Source: Candidatus Pelagibacter sp. | GTDB taxonomy: Bacteria; Pseudomonadota; Alphaproteobacteria; Pelagibacterales; Pelagibacteraceae | Assembly (NCBI GenBank): GCA_028226735.1 | Contig: JAOIYV010000002.1 | Coordinates: 1 to 64,000 of the forward strand | Reading direction: 5' to 3' | DNA length: 64,000 nucleotides | Part shown: piece by piece, positions 1 through 8,750 of the stretch | Numbering within the stretch: position 1 is the first letter of the stretch | Layout of the letters: each line of letters starts with the position of its first letter | The notes under the pieces: model-generated | What the model was told of the DNA's origin: nothing | The model's database searches: none | Seen by the model: only the letters and a program-made list of their open reading frames with translations | Translations under genes and position numbers: made by a program

Positions 1-574
1 GACCAGCATGAATTTCTAAGCCTATTTTTTTTGCATATAAACAACTTTTTTTTATTTTTTGTAATTCAAAAGTAAAAGGCTTTTTTTTTTTAATTAAATC
101 TGAAATCCTTCCAGTGTGTAACTCAACACAATCAGCTCCTAAAGATTTGGCTATTTTAATATCTTTTAAATTTGGGTTTATAAAAAGGCTAGTTCTTATT
201 TTTTTTTTTTTAAATTTAAAAATTGTTTGTATAATCTTTTTTTTATTTTTGATAATATTTAAACCACCTTCAGTAGTAATTTCTTTTCTATTTTCAGGAA
301 CTATACATATGAAGTTAGGTTTATTTTTTAAGGCAATCTTTAATATTCCACTGTTTAAAGATACCTCAAGATTGGTTAATATTTTACGATTTTTACATAT
401 CTTAGCAACATCTTTATCCTGTATATGTCTTCTATCTTCTCTTAAATGAATAGTCACAGAGTCAGCCCCACAACTCATCACATGCTTTGCAGCAAGAAAA
501 GGATCTGGATGAATTGATCCCCTTGCATTTCTTATGGTTGCAATATGGTCAATATTTATTCCTAGTCTTTTCAT
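1..574 (-). CDS. pdxJ: Pyridoxine 5'-phosphate synthase PdxJ (C-terminus cut by window edge)
   Basis: PdxJ condenses 1-deoxyxylulose 5-phosphate with 3-amino-2-oxopropyl phosphate to make pyridoxine 5'-phosphate, the last ring-forming step of the DXP-dependent vitamin B6 pathway in the cytoplasm. Translating the complement from 574 gives 191 codons without a stop. They begin MKRLGINIDHIATIRNARG and contain VTIHLREDRRHIQD, TSLFINPN and VELHTG, the ordered strand motifs of the PdxJ TIM barrel. The family is about 240 residues, so roughly the last 50 lie outside the window. The ATG overlaps the pyrE stop (ATGA), so the two are translationally coupled. The rsh-pyrE-pdxJ order is common in Alphaproteobacteria. 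Confidence 0.95.
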   Translation of the reverse strand, partial: MKRLGINIDHIATIRNARGSIHPDPFLAAKHVMSCGADSVTIHLREDRRHIQDKDVAKICKNRKILTNLEVSLNSGILKIALKNKPNFICIVPENRKEITTEGGLNIIKNKKKIIQTIFKFKKKKIRTSLFINPNLKDIKIAKSLGADCVELHTGRISDLIKKKKPFTFELQKIKKSCLYAKKIGLEIHAG

Positions 575-1173
575 TTAATGTATCTACTTCCAGGAACCGT
601 TATGGGCATAGATTTTAAATACTTTGGGAGTTTATTTTTTTTAAAAGTTGGAACGTTAATTTTCATGTGGGAAACGATATTTTTTTTTATTTTAAGATTT
701 TTTTTTGTAGATCTATCAATTATAGAGGCAAAACCTACAAGTTTTGCTTTAGATTTTTTAATTATTTTAACACATTCCATACTGGACTTGCCCGTAGTTA
801 TTACATCTTCCATAATTAATACTTTTGAACCTTTTTTTATATTAAAACCACGTCTTAATTTAAATATACCATTTACCCTTTCACAAAATATTGTTTCTTT
901 TTTTAATAATTTACCAATTTCATAACCAATAATTATACCTCCCATTGCTGGTGATAGAATTATATCTATTGAGTTAAATTTTTTTTTAATTTTTTTTGCC
1001 AATGAAATACAAATTTTAGCAGCTAGATGAGGGAAGCTTAATAATTTAGCACACTGAACGTATTTTGTGGAATGCAAGCCTGATGAAAGAACAAAATGCC
1101 CTTCTAGCAATGCATTAGTTTTTTTTAAAATATCTAAAGATTTTTTGTGTGAAAGCATTTCTTTTTTCTTCAT
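571..1173 (-). CDS. pyrE: Orotate phosphoribosyltransferase
   Basis: PyrE transfers the ribose-phosphate of PRPP to orotate, giving OMP in de novo UMP synthesis. The 200-residue product has the type I phosphoribosyltransferase PRPP loop EDVITTGKS at residues 122-130 and the early HFVLSSGLHSTKYVQ segment typical of PyrE. Length is normal for the family. The start overlaps the 3' end of rsh by 59 bp if ATG 1173 is used; an in-frame ATG at 1158 would shorten the overlap to 44 bp and is equally possible. The stop overlaps the pdxJ start. pyrB and pyrC lie about 21 kb away on the other strand, so pyrimidine genes are dispersed. Confidence 0.95.
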   Translation of the reverse strand: MKKKEMLSHKKSLDILKKTNALLEGHFVLSSGLHSTKYVQCAKLLSFPHLAAKICISLAKKIKKKFNSIDIILSPAMGGIIIGYEIGKLLKKETIFCERVNGIFKLRRGFNIKKGSKVLIMEDVITTGKSSMECVKIIKKSKAKLVGFASIIDRSTKKNLKIKKNIVSHMKINVPTFKKNKLPKYLKSMPITVPGSRYIK

Positions 1174-2860
1174 GTCTAATGATTTTAAATTTAATCTCTT
1201 TTTGTTTTAACTCACTAATAAAATTTGTAAAGTTTTTCAAATCCCTAATTATTAAATTAAATCTAAAATTAATGTATTCATTGGTTTTTTCTTTCATTTC
1301 AACACTTGAAATGTTCAATCTATGAAAACCTAAGGAGGTAGTAATCTCACCCAGTTTTCCTGGTTTATCAGGTAAAGAAATCCATAATGTGGTATTATAT
1401 TTTTTAACTCTTTCTGCTTTTTTTTCTCCTTTTGAGTGCCAATATCTTCTTATTGCAGCTCTTGCCTTTCCTGTTTTGGTAATAGGAATCCAATGAAGTG
1501 ATGGAGATTTGTTTTTTGATGTTATAATATCCACTACATCACCATTATGTAAAATGCTTTGCAATTCACCCTCGTTTCCATTAATTCTACATCCTATTGC
1601 ATTATCACCTATCTTCGTGTGAACAGCATAAGCAAAGTCTATTGGTGTTGCGTCTTTAGGTAATTTAATTACAGAACCTTTTGGTGTAAAACAAAAAACA
1701 TTTTCTTGAAACATTTGTAGTTTTGTATATTCAAAAAAATGTTCTGGATTTTCATTTTTATCTATAATCTCAACTAGATCAGCCAACCAATCATACTCTT
1801 TCCAGGTTAAAGAATTAAATTTCTCAGATGATTTATACTTCCAATGTGAAGCTATGCCTCTTTCAGCAAATTCATGCATTGACATTGTTCTAATTTGAAT
1901 TTCGATTGGTCTTCTATTGGGTCCAATAACAGCTGTATGTAATGATTGATATTTATTTATTTTAGGTGATGATATATAGTCTTTAAACCTTCCTGGAATA
2001 CAATTCCATTTTTTATGAAATATACCAAGTGCTTTGTAGCAGTCCTCAACACTATTAAGAATTACTCGAAATCCAATAATATCTGTGATTTGTTCAAGTG
2101 ATATTCTTTTTTTTTGTACTTTTCTCCAAATAGAAAAAGGTGTTTTTTCTCTTCCAATAATTTTTGCATTAATATGATATTCATTGAGTAATTCACTTAG
2201 TTGTAATGATATAGAATTGAAACTATTTACTTTATCATCTTTTATTTCATCTAATCTTTTTTTTATTAATTCTCTTCCTTTGTTATTTAAAACTTTAAAT
2301 GAGAGGTCTTCTAGTTCATCTCTAATTCGATGCATCCCCATTCTATCTGCTAGTGGCGCATAAATTTCCATTGTTTCTTTTGCAATACGCTCTTTTTTTT
2401 CAACTTTATTTATTGCATCTATAGTTCTCATATTATGAAGTCGGTCAGCAAGTTTTACTAATAAAACTCTTATATCTTTTGACGTTGCTAAAATTAATTT
2501 TCTAAAGTTTTCAGCTTTAGAGTTTGACAGTGCTTGGTTTTCAAAAACTGAAATTTTTGTGACACCATCTACTAAATCAGCAACTTCTTGCCCAAATTCA
2601 TTTTTGATAGTTTCATAAGTTGCATGTGTGTCTTCAATAGTATCGTGTAATAGACCTGTTGCTATTGTAGCACTATCTAATTTTAATTCTGTTAAAATAT
2701 TTGCTACTGCAATAGGATGATTTGAATAAGGATCACCAGAATCTCTTTTTTGATTCTTGTGAGCCTTAATAGCAAAATCATAAGCTTTATTTAACTTTTC
2801 AGGATTTAAAAACTTATTGTATGATTTTACTTTATTAATTAATTCTTCTGAATTAAGCAT
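1115..2860 (-). CDS. RelA/SpoT-family (p)ppGpp synthetase/hydrolase, short form
   Basis: This is a bifunctional RSH enzyme that makes and degrades the alarmone (p)ppGpp. Visible domains in order: HD hydrolase (LLHDTIEDT at residues 70-78, KLADRLHNMRT at 136-146), synthetase (about 235-340) with RFKD at 291-294, the RxKD form reported for bifunctional enzymes instead of the ExDD of monofunctional RelA, TGS (about 388-450), and a C-terminal ACT-like domain (about 492-570). At 581 residues it is well below the usual 700 or more. The segment between TGS and ACT is only about 40 residues and contains no cysteine, so the helical region is cut down and the zinc-finger region looks absent. Often annotated spoT, relA or rsh. 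It lies 19 bp after folK. Confidence 0.95.
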   Translation of the reverse strand: MLNSEELINKVKSYNKFLNPEKLNKAYDFAIKAHKNQKRDSGDPYSNHPIAVANILTELKLDSATIATGLLHDTIEDTHATYETIKNEFGQEVADLVDGVTKISVFENQALSNSKAENFRKLILATSKDIRVLLVKLADRLHNMRTIDAINKVEKKERIAKETMEIYAPLADRMGMHRIRDELEDLSFKVLNNKGRELIKKRLDEIKDDKVNSFNSISLQLSELLNEYHINAKIIGREKTPFSIWRKVQKKRISLEQITDIIGFRVILNSVEDCYKALGIFHKKWNCIPGRFKDYISSPKINKYQSLHTAVIGPNRRPIEIQIRTMSMHEFAERGIASHWKYKSSEKFNSLTWKEYDWLADLVEIIDKNENPEHFFEYTKLQMFQENVFCFTPKGSVIKLPKDATPIDFAYAVHTKIGDNAIGCRINGNEGELQSILHNGDVVDIITSKNKSPSLHWIPITKTGKARAAIRRYWHSKGEKKAERVKKYNTTLWISLPDKPGKLGEITTSLGFHRLNISSVEMKEKTNEYINFRFNLIIRDLKNFTNFISELKQKEIKFKIIRHEEKRNAFTQKIFRYFKKN

Positions 2861-2879
2861 TTTTAATTATAACATCAAT

Positions 2880-3440
2880 TTATATTTGTTTAATAGATCT
2901 TAAATCTTTAATGGGTAAAGAATTGACTAAATCAACAATATTCATCTGTAATTTTGGATGTTTCCATGATTTATTAATCTGAAATAAAGGTAAAAGAACA
3001 AAGTTTCTTTTATGCATTAATGGGTGAGGTAAAATCAAATTATTTTTCCCTAATTTTAATATGCTTTGTTTATAATCAATTATATCTATATCACATAATC
3101 TTGGAGCATTTTTTGTTGATTTTTTTCTTCCAAGTTTTTTTTCTACCAACTTACATATTTTTAATAACTCTAATGAGCTTAGTTTTGTTTCTATTTCAAT
3201 AACAGTGTTAATAAATTTTGGGTTTGATGAATCGGGCCAAGATACTGTCTCGAAATTGTTTGAACTTTTTAATATTTTAATCTTAAAGTTTTGAAGTTCA
3301 AATTTAGCTTTTATTATGTTTTCAAATTTGTTACCTAAATTTGAGCCTATTGCTAAATATGATAGATTAACTTGATTTTCTAATAAATCTTGATTTTTCA
3401 CGATTCCAATCTCTATTTTTTTTTGTTGCTCTTTTATCAA
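2880..3440 (-). CDS. folK: 2-amino-4-hydroxy-6-hydroxymethyldihydropteridine pyrophosphokinase
   Basis: HPPK transfers pyrophosphate from ATP to 6-hydroxymethyl-dihydropterin in folate synthesis. Family motifs are clear: [11 protein letters not shown] near the N-terminus, [10 protein letters not shown], the metal-binding [10 protein letters not shown] (classically R-x-x-D-I-D) and [16 protein letters not shown]. The longest frame, from ATG 3440, gives 186 residues but overlaps smpB by 74 bp. An in-frame GTG at 3401 would start 13 codons later, much closer to the conserved YLAIGSN core, and cut the overlap to 35 bp. I leave the ATG but regard the start as unsettled. No folP or folB is seen nearby. 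Confidence 0.9.
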   Translation of the reverse strand: MIKEQQKKIEIGIVKNQDLLENQVNLSYLAIGSNLGNKFENIIKAKFELQNFKIKILKSSNNFETVSWPDSSNPKFINTVIEIETKLSSLELLKICKLVEKKLGRKKSTKNAPRLCDIDIIDYKQSILKLGKNNLILPHPLMHKRNFVLLPLFQINKSWKHPKLQMNIVDLVNSLPIKDLRSIKQI

Positions 3441-3837
3441 ATTGTTTCTTTCCTTTTGCTACTGCTATTTCTATTTTGGCCCTTCCTTTCTTAAAATACA
3501 TTTTTGTTGGAACTAATGTAAAACCATCTTTTTGCATTTTTCCAATTAACTTATTAATTTCTTTTTTATTTAATAAAAGCTTTCTTTCATCCATTGGGCT
3601 ATGACTGGAGTAACTTGCCTGTTTATATGCTGCTATATGTGAATTAATTAAAATAATCTCACCATTTTTTTCGACAGCATATGAGTCTGCAATATTAACC
3701 TTACCTTCTCTAATAGATTTTATTTCAGATCCTTTAAGAACTAATCCGGCTTCAATTAACTCTTCAAAAAAATAATTAAAACTTGCTTTTCTATTTAGGC
3801 ATATTATTTTTAAACCAGAATTGGTTTTATTATTCAT
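3367..3837 (-). CDS. smpB: SsrA-binding protein SmpB
   Basis: SmpB binds tmRNA and carries it to stalled ribosomes for trans-translation. The 156-residue product shows the family core: [36 protein letters not shown], and the basic C-terminal tail ([19 protein letters not shown]) that inserts into the empty mRNA channel. Length is typical. The start ATG shares one base with the dapA stop (TAATG), and the dapA-smpB pairing recurs in Alphaproteobacteria. The tmRNA gene itself is not in this window. Confidence 0.96.
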   Translation of the reverse strand: MNNKTNSGLKIICLNRKASFNYFFEELIEAGLVLKGSEIKSIREGKVNIADSYAVEKNGEIILINSHIAAYKQASYSSHSPMDERKLLLNKKEINKLIGKMQKDGFTLVPTKMYFKKGRAKIEIAVAKGKKQFDKRATKKNRDWNREKSRFIRKSS

Positions 3838-4718
3838 TAAAGTAAATTTGCTGACAGTAAAGATTTTTTAACAACTTCTTTTGTTTTGTCTGTAATCTTA
3901 ACTAGTGGTAACCTTACATCGTCATCACATAATCCTAAAAGTTTAGCAGCATATTTTACAGGACTTGGATTGCTTTCTATAAACATTGAGCTATGAATTG
4001 GTTGCAATATTTTATCTAATTTTTCAGCATCTTCTTTTTCTTTTTCTATATCTGACTTAGAAAATTTTTGAAAATCTGAACAAAGTTTTGGAGCTATATT
4101 GGCTGTTACACTAATAGCACCAACTCCACCTCTTTTATTAAATTCTAGTGCATTATCATCATTTCCAGTAAGTTGGATAAAATCATTTCCCATTTTGTTT
4201 CTTTGTTGTGTCACTCTATCTAAATCTCCTGTTGCGTCTTTAACGCCAACTATATTTTTCAATTCGTATAATCTTGCCATTGTTTCTACTGACATATCAA
4301 TTACAGACCTTCCCGGAATGTTGTAAATTAAAATTGGTATGCCAATCTTGTCATTAATAGCCTTGTAGTGCTGATAAAGTCCTTCTTGGGTGGGTTTATT
4401 ATAATAGGGGGTTACAATTAAAGCCGCATTGGCCCCAACTTTTTCAGCATGAGTAGTAAGCGAAATAGCTTCAGCAGTTGAATTTGATCCTGTGCCAGCT
4501 ACTACTGGATTTTTGCCTTTAGATTCTTGTATACATAATTCAATAACTTTTTGATGCTCTTCATGGCTTAAAGTTGGTGACTCACCAGTGGTTCCCGCTG
4601 GTATTAGTCCATTAGTACCATTTTCAATTTGAAAATGTATAAGTTTGATATAAGCTTCAACGTCCAACCTATCATTTTTAAATGGAGTTATTAAAGCAAC
4701 ATTTGATCCTTTAAGCAT
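3837..4718 (-). CDS. dapA: 4-hydroxy-tetrahydrodipicolinate synthase
   Basis: DapA condenses pyruvate with aspartate semialdehyde, the first committed step to diaminopimelate and lysine. Over 293 residues all catalytic positions are present: the GTTGESPTL loop (Thr43, Thr44), Tyr132 in IYNIPGRS, and the Schiff-base Lys160 in [10 protein letters not shown]. Length matches the family. It is the first gene of the minus-strand run dapA-smpB-folK-rsh-pyrE-pdxJ. It is divergent from the transglycosylase gene across 42 bp, which must hold both promoters. Confidence 0.97.
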   Translation of the reverse strand: MLKGSNVALITPFKNDRLDVEAYIKLIHFQIENGTNGLIPAGTTGESPTLSHEEHQKVIELCIQESKGKNPVVAGTGSNSTAEAISLTTHAEKVGANAALIVTPYYNKPTQEGLYQHYKAINDKIGIPILIYNIPGRSVIDMSVETMARLYELKNIVGVKDATGDLDRVTQQRNKMGNDFIQLTGNDDNALEFNKRGGVGAISVTANIAPKLCSDFQKFSKSDIEKEKEDAEKLDKILQPIHSSMFIESNPSPVKYAAKLLGLCDDDVRLPLVKITDKTKEVVKKSLLSANLL

Positions 4719-4760
4719 AAATACTTATAACATAGTTTAGAGATTCATTTAGTAAAATTT

Positions 4761-7058
4761 ATGCTTAAAAATATATTTCTTTTTTTAAAATCAATAATAT
4801 TAATTTTCCTATTTATGGCTAATTCATATAGTGAGGAATTAACAATTATACCTTTAAAAAAACCTATTTTAGACAAAATTACAAAAGAACAAAAATTAAC
4901 ACAAGGTATTTTAAAACCTATCGCAAAACCTGTTAAAAACAACATGGATAAAGAGTTATCCAATAAAATTATAAAACCTCAGAATAAACCAATTAAAGAA
5001 CTTAAGCCTAAAATAGTTAAAGAAGTTGAAAAAAAAACCACTGATATAATTGTAAAAAAGATTGAAAGAATAGATTTTTTAATACCTAAAAGTAAACCAC
5101 TTGTAGTAAAAAAAACATCAACAGCAACAAAAACAAAATCTAAATATTATAGTCAAAATGATTTTAATATTGCTAAAAAATCTATTCAAGCAATTGAAAA
5201 AAGACAGTGGTCCTCTGCCTTATCTTTTTCAAAAAAAGCTAAAGATAAATCTATATATACTTTTATTCAATGGAGACATTTGCTGACTACAGGAAATCAA
5301 GCTAGTTTCTATGATTATATGACATTTATTAATCGTAATGAAAATTACCCTAGGATTAATAGAATACGCTACTTAGCAGAACATAAATTATCAACAGATA
5401 AAATTTCACCAAAAAAAATAATTGATTGGTTTGGTGTTAATCAACCGTTAAGTGGATTTGGAAAATTAATATTAGGAGAAAGCTTTATCAAAAGAGGTGA
5501 TATCCAAAAAGGCACATCTTTGATTAAAGATGGATGGATTACTGCAGATTTAAGTAGATCTGAAATGAAATTTTTTAGAAAAAGATTTAAAAAATTTTTA
5601 AATGTTGATGATTATATTAAAAGAGCAGATTACTTGGCTTGGGAAAATAAATACTGGGATCTAAAAAGAATGCTCAGATATTTACCAAAGGATTACGAAT
5701 TACTTTATACAGCTAGACAAATTTTAATGAGTAAATCTTATGGTGTTGATAATGCCATAGCGAATGTTCCTCCTAAACTTAAAAATGATGCTGGGCTAAA
5801 TTATGATCGTTTAAAATGGCGAAGAAAAAGAGGAAGAGTTGACGACTCATTAGAGATAATTTTCAAAGTAAAAAATAACAAAAATTATTTGGTAAGACCT
5901 GATAAATGGTGGATTGAAAGAGCTATTATGACAAGAGCTCTCATTTATAAAAAAAAATATGAGCTAGCATATAAAGTTTCAAGTGAACATTCTCTTGATA
6001 AAGGTCCTGAATTTGCAGAAGCAGAATGGTTGAGTGGCTGGATTGCTTTAAGTTTTTTAAAAGATCCAATATTAGCAATTGATCATTTCAATAATTTTTA
6101 TCAAAATGTAGGTTACCCTATTAGCTTATCTAGAGGGGCTTACTGGCTTGGAAGGTCTTATGAAAAAATTGGAGATAAAAAACAATCTGATCAATGGTAT
6201 AATGAGGCAAGTAAATATTTAACCACTTACTATGGGCAATTAGCTCATCTAAAAATTAAACCTAATGAAAATTTTGAACTTGAAGAACAACTAAAGATTA
6301 CTGATGAATACAGAAAATATTTTTACAAAAAAGATTTAATAAAAATTGTTTATCTTTTGAATGAATTAAATAAAACTAAATATACAAAAAATATCTTAAA
6401 ACATTTGGCTAATGATAATATCGAAAGTGGAAGTGAGATATTAGCTGCAGAACTTTCCACCAATATAACAAGATATGATTTTGCAATTCAGATTGCCAAA
6501 CTAGCCTCATATCAAAAAAGATTTCATAATGACTTTAATTATCCAATAATTAGTACCCCTAAATACATAAATGGGCGCAAAATTCCTGAAACAGCTTTTA
6601 TACTTTCAATAATAAGACAAGAAAGTGAATTCGATATGAGTGCAAATAGTCATGCTGGTGCTCAAGGTTTAATGCAGCTAATGCCATACACTGCTAAATT
6701 AGTTTCTAAACAAGCTAAACTTCCCTACTCTAAATCTAGATTAACTAGAGACCCTGAATATAATATTAACTTAGGCTCACACTATATTGCTGGTTTAATT
6801 TTAGAATATGATGGTGCTTATCCATTTGCGATTGCAGCTTATAACGCTGGACCCAAAAGAGTTAAGTATTGGAAAAAAATTAATAAAAATCCCCAAAAAA
6901 AACAAGTTGACTATGTTGATTGGGTTGAATTGATAAAATTTAAAGAAACAAGAAATTATGTTCAGCGTGTCCTAGAAAATTACAACGTTTATAGATATAT
7001 TTTAGAAAAAAAACCAATTAAAATTAAAGACTTTTTTAAGGATCAACCCTTATTTTAA
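4761..7058 (+). CDS. Soluble lytic murein transglycosylase (Slt70-like)
   Basis: A periplasmic lytic transglycosylase that cleaves the MurNAc-GlcNAc bond with formation of a 1,6-anhydro end. The 765-residue product starts with a hydrophobic signal segment (FLFLKSIILIFLFMANSYS). A Lys/Pro-rich stretch to about residue 125 with repeated K-P pairs follows, probably an unstructured linker. Next comes a long helical region resembling the Slt70 superhelix, and then the SLT domain. Catalytic Glu is about residue 621 (IIRQESEFD), followed by GAQGLMQLMP and AIAAYNAGPKRV. The stop codon TAA (7056-7058) touches the encoded CCA end of the convergent tRNA-Ser gene. The name slt is possible; I give no symbol because several Slt/Mlt families share this domain. 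Confidence 0.92.
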   Translation: MLKNIFLFLKSIILIFLFMANSYSEELTIIPLKKPILDKITKEQKLTQGILKPIAKPVKNNMDKELSNKIIKPQNKPIKELKPKIVKEVEKKTTDIIVKKIERIDFLIPKSKPLVVKKTSTATKTKSKYYSQNDFNIAKKSIQAIEKRQWSSALSFSKKAKDKSIYTFIQWRHLLTTGNQASFYDYMTFINRNENYPRINRIRYLAEHKLSTDKISPKKIIDWFGVNQPLSGFGKLILGESFIKRGDIQKGTSLIKDGWITADLSRSEMKFFRKRFKKFLNVDDYIKRADYLAWENKYWDLKRMLRYLPKDYELLYTARQILMSKSYGVDNAIANVPPKLKNDAGLNYDRLKWRRKRGRVDDSLEIIFKVKNNKNYLVRPDKWWIERAIMTRALIYKKKYELAYKVSSEHSLDKGPEFAEAEWLSGWIALSFLKDPILAIDHFNNFYQNVGYPISLSRGAYWLGRSYEKIGDKKQSDQWYNEASKYLTTYYGQLAHLKIKPNENFELEEQLKITDEYRKYFYKKDLIKIVYLLNELNKTKYTKNILKHLANDNIESGSEILAAELSTNITRYDFAIQIAKLASYQKRFHNDFNYPIISTPKYINGRKIPETAFILSIIRQESEFDMSANSHAGAQGLMQLMPYTAKLVSKQAKLPYSKSRLTRDPEYNINLGSHYIAGLILEYDGAYPFAIAAYNAGPKRVKYWKKINKNPQKKQVDYVDWVELIKFKETRNYVQRVLENYNVYRYILEKKPIKIKDFFKDQPLF

Positions 7059-7150
7059 TGGCGGAAGAGGAGGGATTCGAACCCTCGGTACAAGTTTCCT
7101 CGCACGGTCATTTAGCAAACGACTGGTTTCAGCCTCTCACCCACTCTTCC
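7059..7150 (-). tRNA. tRNA-Ser (anticodon GCT)
   Basis: Reading the complement from 7150 gives acceptor arms GGAAGAG and CTCTTCC, discriminator G and an encoded CCA. The anticodon stem GTCGT/ATGAC closes the loop TTGCTAA, so the anticodon is GCT, which reads AGC and AGU. The long variable arm and 92-nt length are those of a class II serine tRNA, and the T loop TTCGAAT is intact. Its 3' end directly follows the stop of the lytic transglycosylase gene on the opposite strand. Confidence 0.96.
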
Positions 7151-7175
7151 ACTGCGACATTGATATAACCGATTG

Positions 7176-7191
7176 TATTGAATATTCAATA
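7176..7191. promoter_or_regulatory. 16-bp perfect palindrome upstream of soxB
   Basis: TATTGAATATTCAATA reads the same on both strands and sits in the 65-bp gap between the divergent tRNA-Ser and soxB. The 13-mer ATATTCAATATTT overlapping its right half (7182-7194) recurs exactly at 7230-7242, inside the first codons of soxB. This could be an operator for a dimeric regulator of the sarcosine oxidase operon, but an A/T-only background produces such palindromes by chance, so the call is weak. Confidence 0.35.
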
Positions 7192-7215
7192 TTTATAAAG
7201 TAATTATTGTTTAAT

Positions 7216-8472
7216 ATGATTAAAAATCGATATTCAATATTTTCTTTAGTTAAAAATGCTTTTTCGTATCACGAAAAATGGCAAAAAGCATGGAAAGATC
7301 CTCAACCAAAAAAGGAATACGATATTGTAATTATAGGTGGTGGTGGCCATGGATTAGCTACTGCTTATTACTTGGCTAAAAAACATAATTTAAAAAATAT
7401 TGCTGTTATTGAAAAAGGATGGATTGGTGGTGGTAATACTGGAAGAAATACTACAATTATTAGATCAAATTATTTATGGGATGCTAGTGCTGGATTATAT
7501 GATCATGCATTAAAAATCTGGGAGGGATTATCTCAAGAACTTAATTATAATGTAATGTTTAGTCAAAGAGGAGTTATGAATCTAGCTCATAACCTTCAAG
7601 ATGTTAGAGATTTAAAAAGAAGAACTCATGCTAATAGATTAAATGGTATTGACGCATATTATTTAAGCACTGAAGAAGTTAAAAAATTTTGTCCTATTAT
7701 TAATACATCCCCTAATATTAGATATCCAGTTCTTGGTGGTACTTTACAAAAAAGAGCTGGTACCGCACGTCATGACGCAGTAGCTTGGGGTTATGCTCGA
7801 GGTGCAGATGAACTTGGTGTTGATATAATTCAAAATTGTGAAGTTAAAGGTATTAAAAGAAATGGAGATAGTGTCGAAGGTATAGAAACTACAAAAGGGT
7901 TCATAAAAACAAAAAAAATTGGGGTTGTTGCAGCCGGCCACTCAAGTGTAATTGCTAATATGGCTGGATTAAGATTACCATTAGAAAGTAAACCACTTCA
8001 AGCTTTAGTTTCAGAACCTGTTAAACCAATTATTGATACAGTGGTAATGTCTAATGCTGTCCACGCGTATGTAAGCCAATCAGATAAAGGTGAGTTAGTT
8101 ATAGGCGCAGGTACAGATGATTATGTTTCTTACTCACAAAAAGGAAGTCATCAAATAGTTGAAGGAACTTTAAATGCAATTTTGGAATTATACCCAATTT
8201 TTAGTAGAATGAGAATGTTGCGTCAATGGGGAGGTATCGTTGATATTTGTCCTGATGCTAGTCCTATATTAAGTAAAACTTCTATAAAAGGTTTATATTT
8301 TAATTGTGGTTGGGGAACTGGTGGATTTAAAGCTACACCAGGATCAGGAGATTTATTTGCTCATACAATAGCTAATGATGAGCCACATAAACTTAATGCT
8401 GCATTTAACTTAAATCGATTTATTAGTGGTGATCTTGTTGATGAACATGGTGCTGCAGCGGTAGCCCATTAG
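7216..8472 (+). CDS. soxB: Sarcosine oxidase beta subunit
   Basis: SoxB is the FAD-binding catalytic subunit of heterotetrameric sarcosine oxidase. The complex demethylates sarcosine to glycine, passing the methyl group to tetrahydrofolate or releasing formaldehyde, and yields H2O2. The product has a dinucleotide-binding motif ([18 protein letters not shown]), a [10 protein letters not shown] segment typical of the family and the C-terminal [13 protein letters not shown] and [14 protein letters not shown] stretches. I start at ATG 7216 (418 residues); an in-frame TTG three codons upstream is less likely. Neither start has a clear Shine-Dalgarno. The order B-D-A-G is the classical sox operon, with soxD starting at the base after the soxB stop. 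Confidence 0.95.
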   Translation: MIKNRYSIFSLVKNAFSYHEKWQKAWKDPQPKKEYDIVIIGGGGHGLATAYYLAKKHNLKNIAVIEKGWIGGGNTGRNTTIIRSNYLWDASAGLYDHALKIWEGLSQELNYNVMFSQRGVMNLAHNLQDVRDLKRRTHANRLNGIDAYYLSTEEVKKFCPIINTSPNIRYPVLGGTLQKRAGTARHDAVAWGYARGADELGVDIIQNCEVKGIKRNGDSVEGIETTKGFIKTKKIGVVAAGHSSVIANMAGLRLPLESKPLQALVSEPVKPIIDTVVMSNAVHAYVSQSDKGELVIGAGTDDYVSYSQKGSHQIVEGTLNAILELYPIFSRMRMLRQWGGIVDICPDASPILSKTSIKGLYFNCGWGTGGFKATPGSGDLFAHTIANDEPHKLNAAFNLNRFISGDLVDEHGAAAVAH

Positions 8473-8748
8473 ATGTTTATAATTAATTGTCCTTTTTGTG
8501 GTGAAAGAGATCAAAGTGAATTTAAGGCTGGTGGTGAAGCTCATATAGAAAGACCAAAACAACCAACAGAACTAAGTGATGATGAATGGGCAGAATATCT
8601 CTTTATGAGAAAAAATATTAAAGGTGTACAATTTGAAAGATGGAACCATGCACATGGATGTAGAAAATGGTTTAATATGATTAGAGACACTTCTAATGAT
8701 GAAATTAAATCAATTTACAAAATGGGTGAAAAACCGCCAACAGATTAA
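8473..8748 (+). CDS. soxD: Sarcosine oxidase delta subunit
   Basis: The small zinc-binding subunit of heterotetrameric sarcosine oxidase. The 91-residue product has the N-terminal INCPFCGERDQSEF with two metal-ligand cysteines, then the HAHGCRKWFN segment providing the His/Cys pair of the site, as in known SoxD proteins. It begins immediately after the soxB stop and ends two bases before the soxA ATG, so the subunits are made in a fixed order from one message. Length is typical. Confidence 0.96.
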   Translation: MFIINCPFCGERDQSEFKAGGEAHIERPKQPTELSDDEWAEYLFMRKNIKGVQFERWNHAHGCRKWFNMIRDTSNDEIKSIYKMGEKPPTD

Positions 8749-8750
8749 GA

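Noticed and set aside
114..449. Plus-strand open frame of 111 residues
   Set aside because: It lies opposite the real pdxJ coding frame and its composition (Phe, Ile, Leu runs from A/T homopolymers) is typical of a shadow frame.
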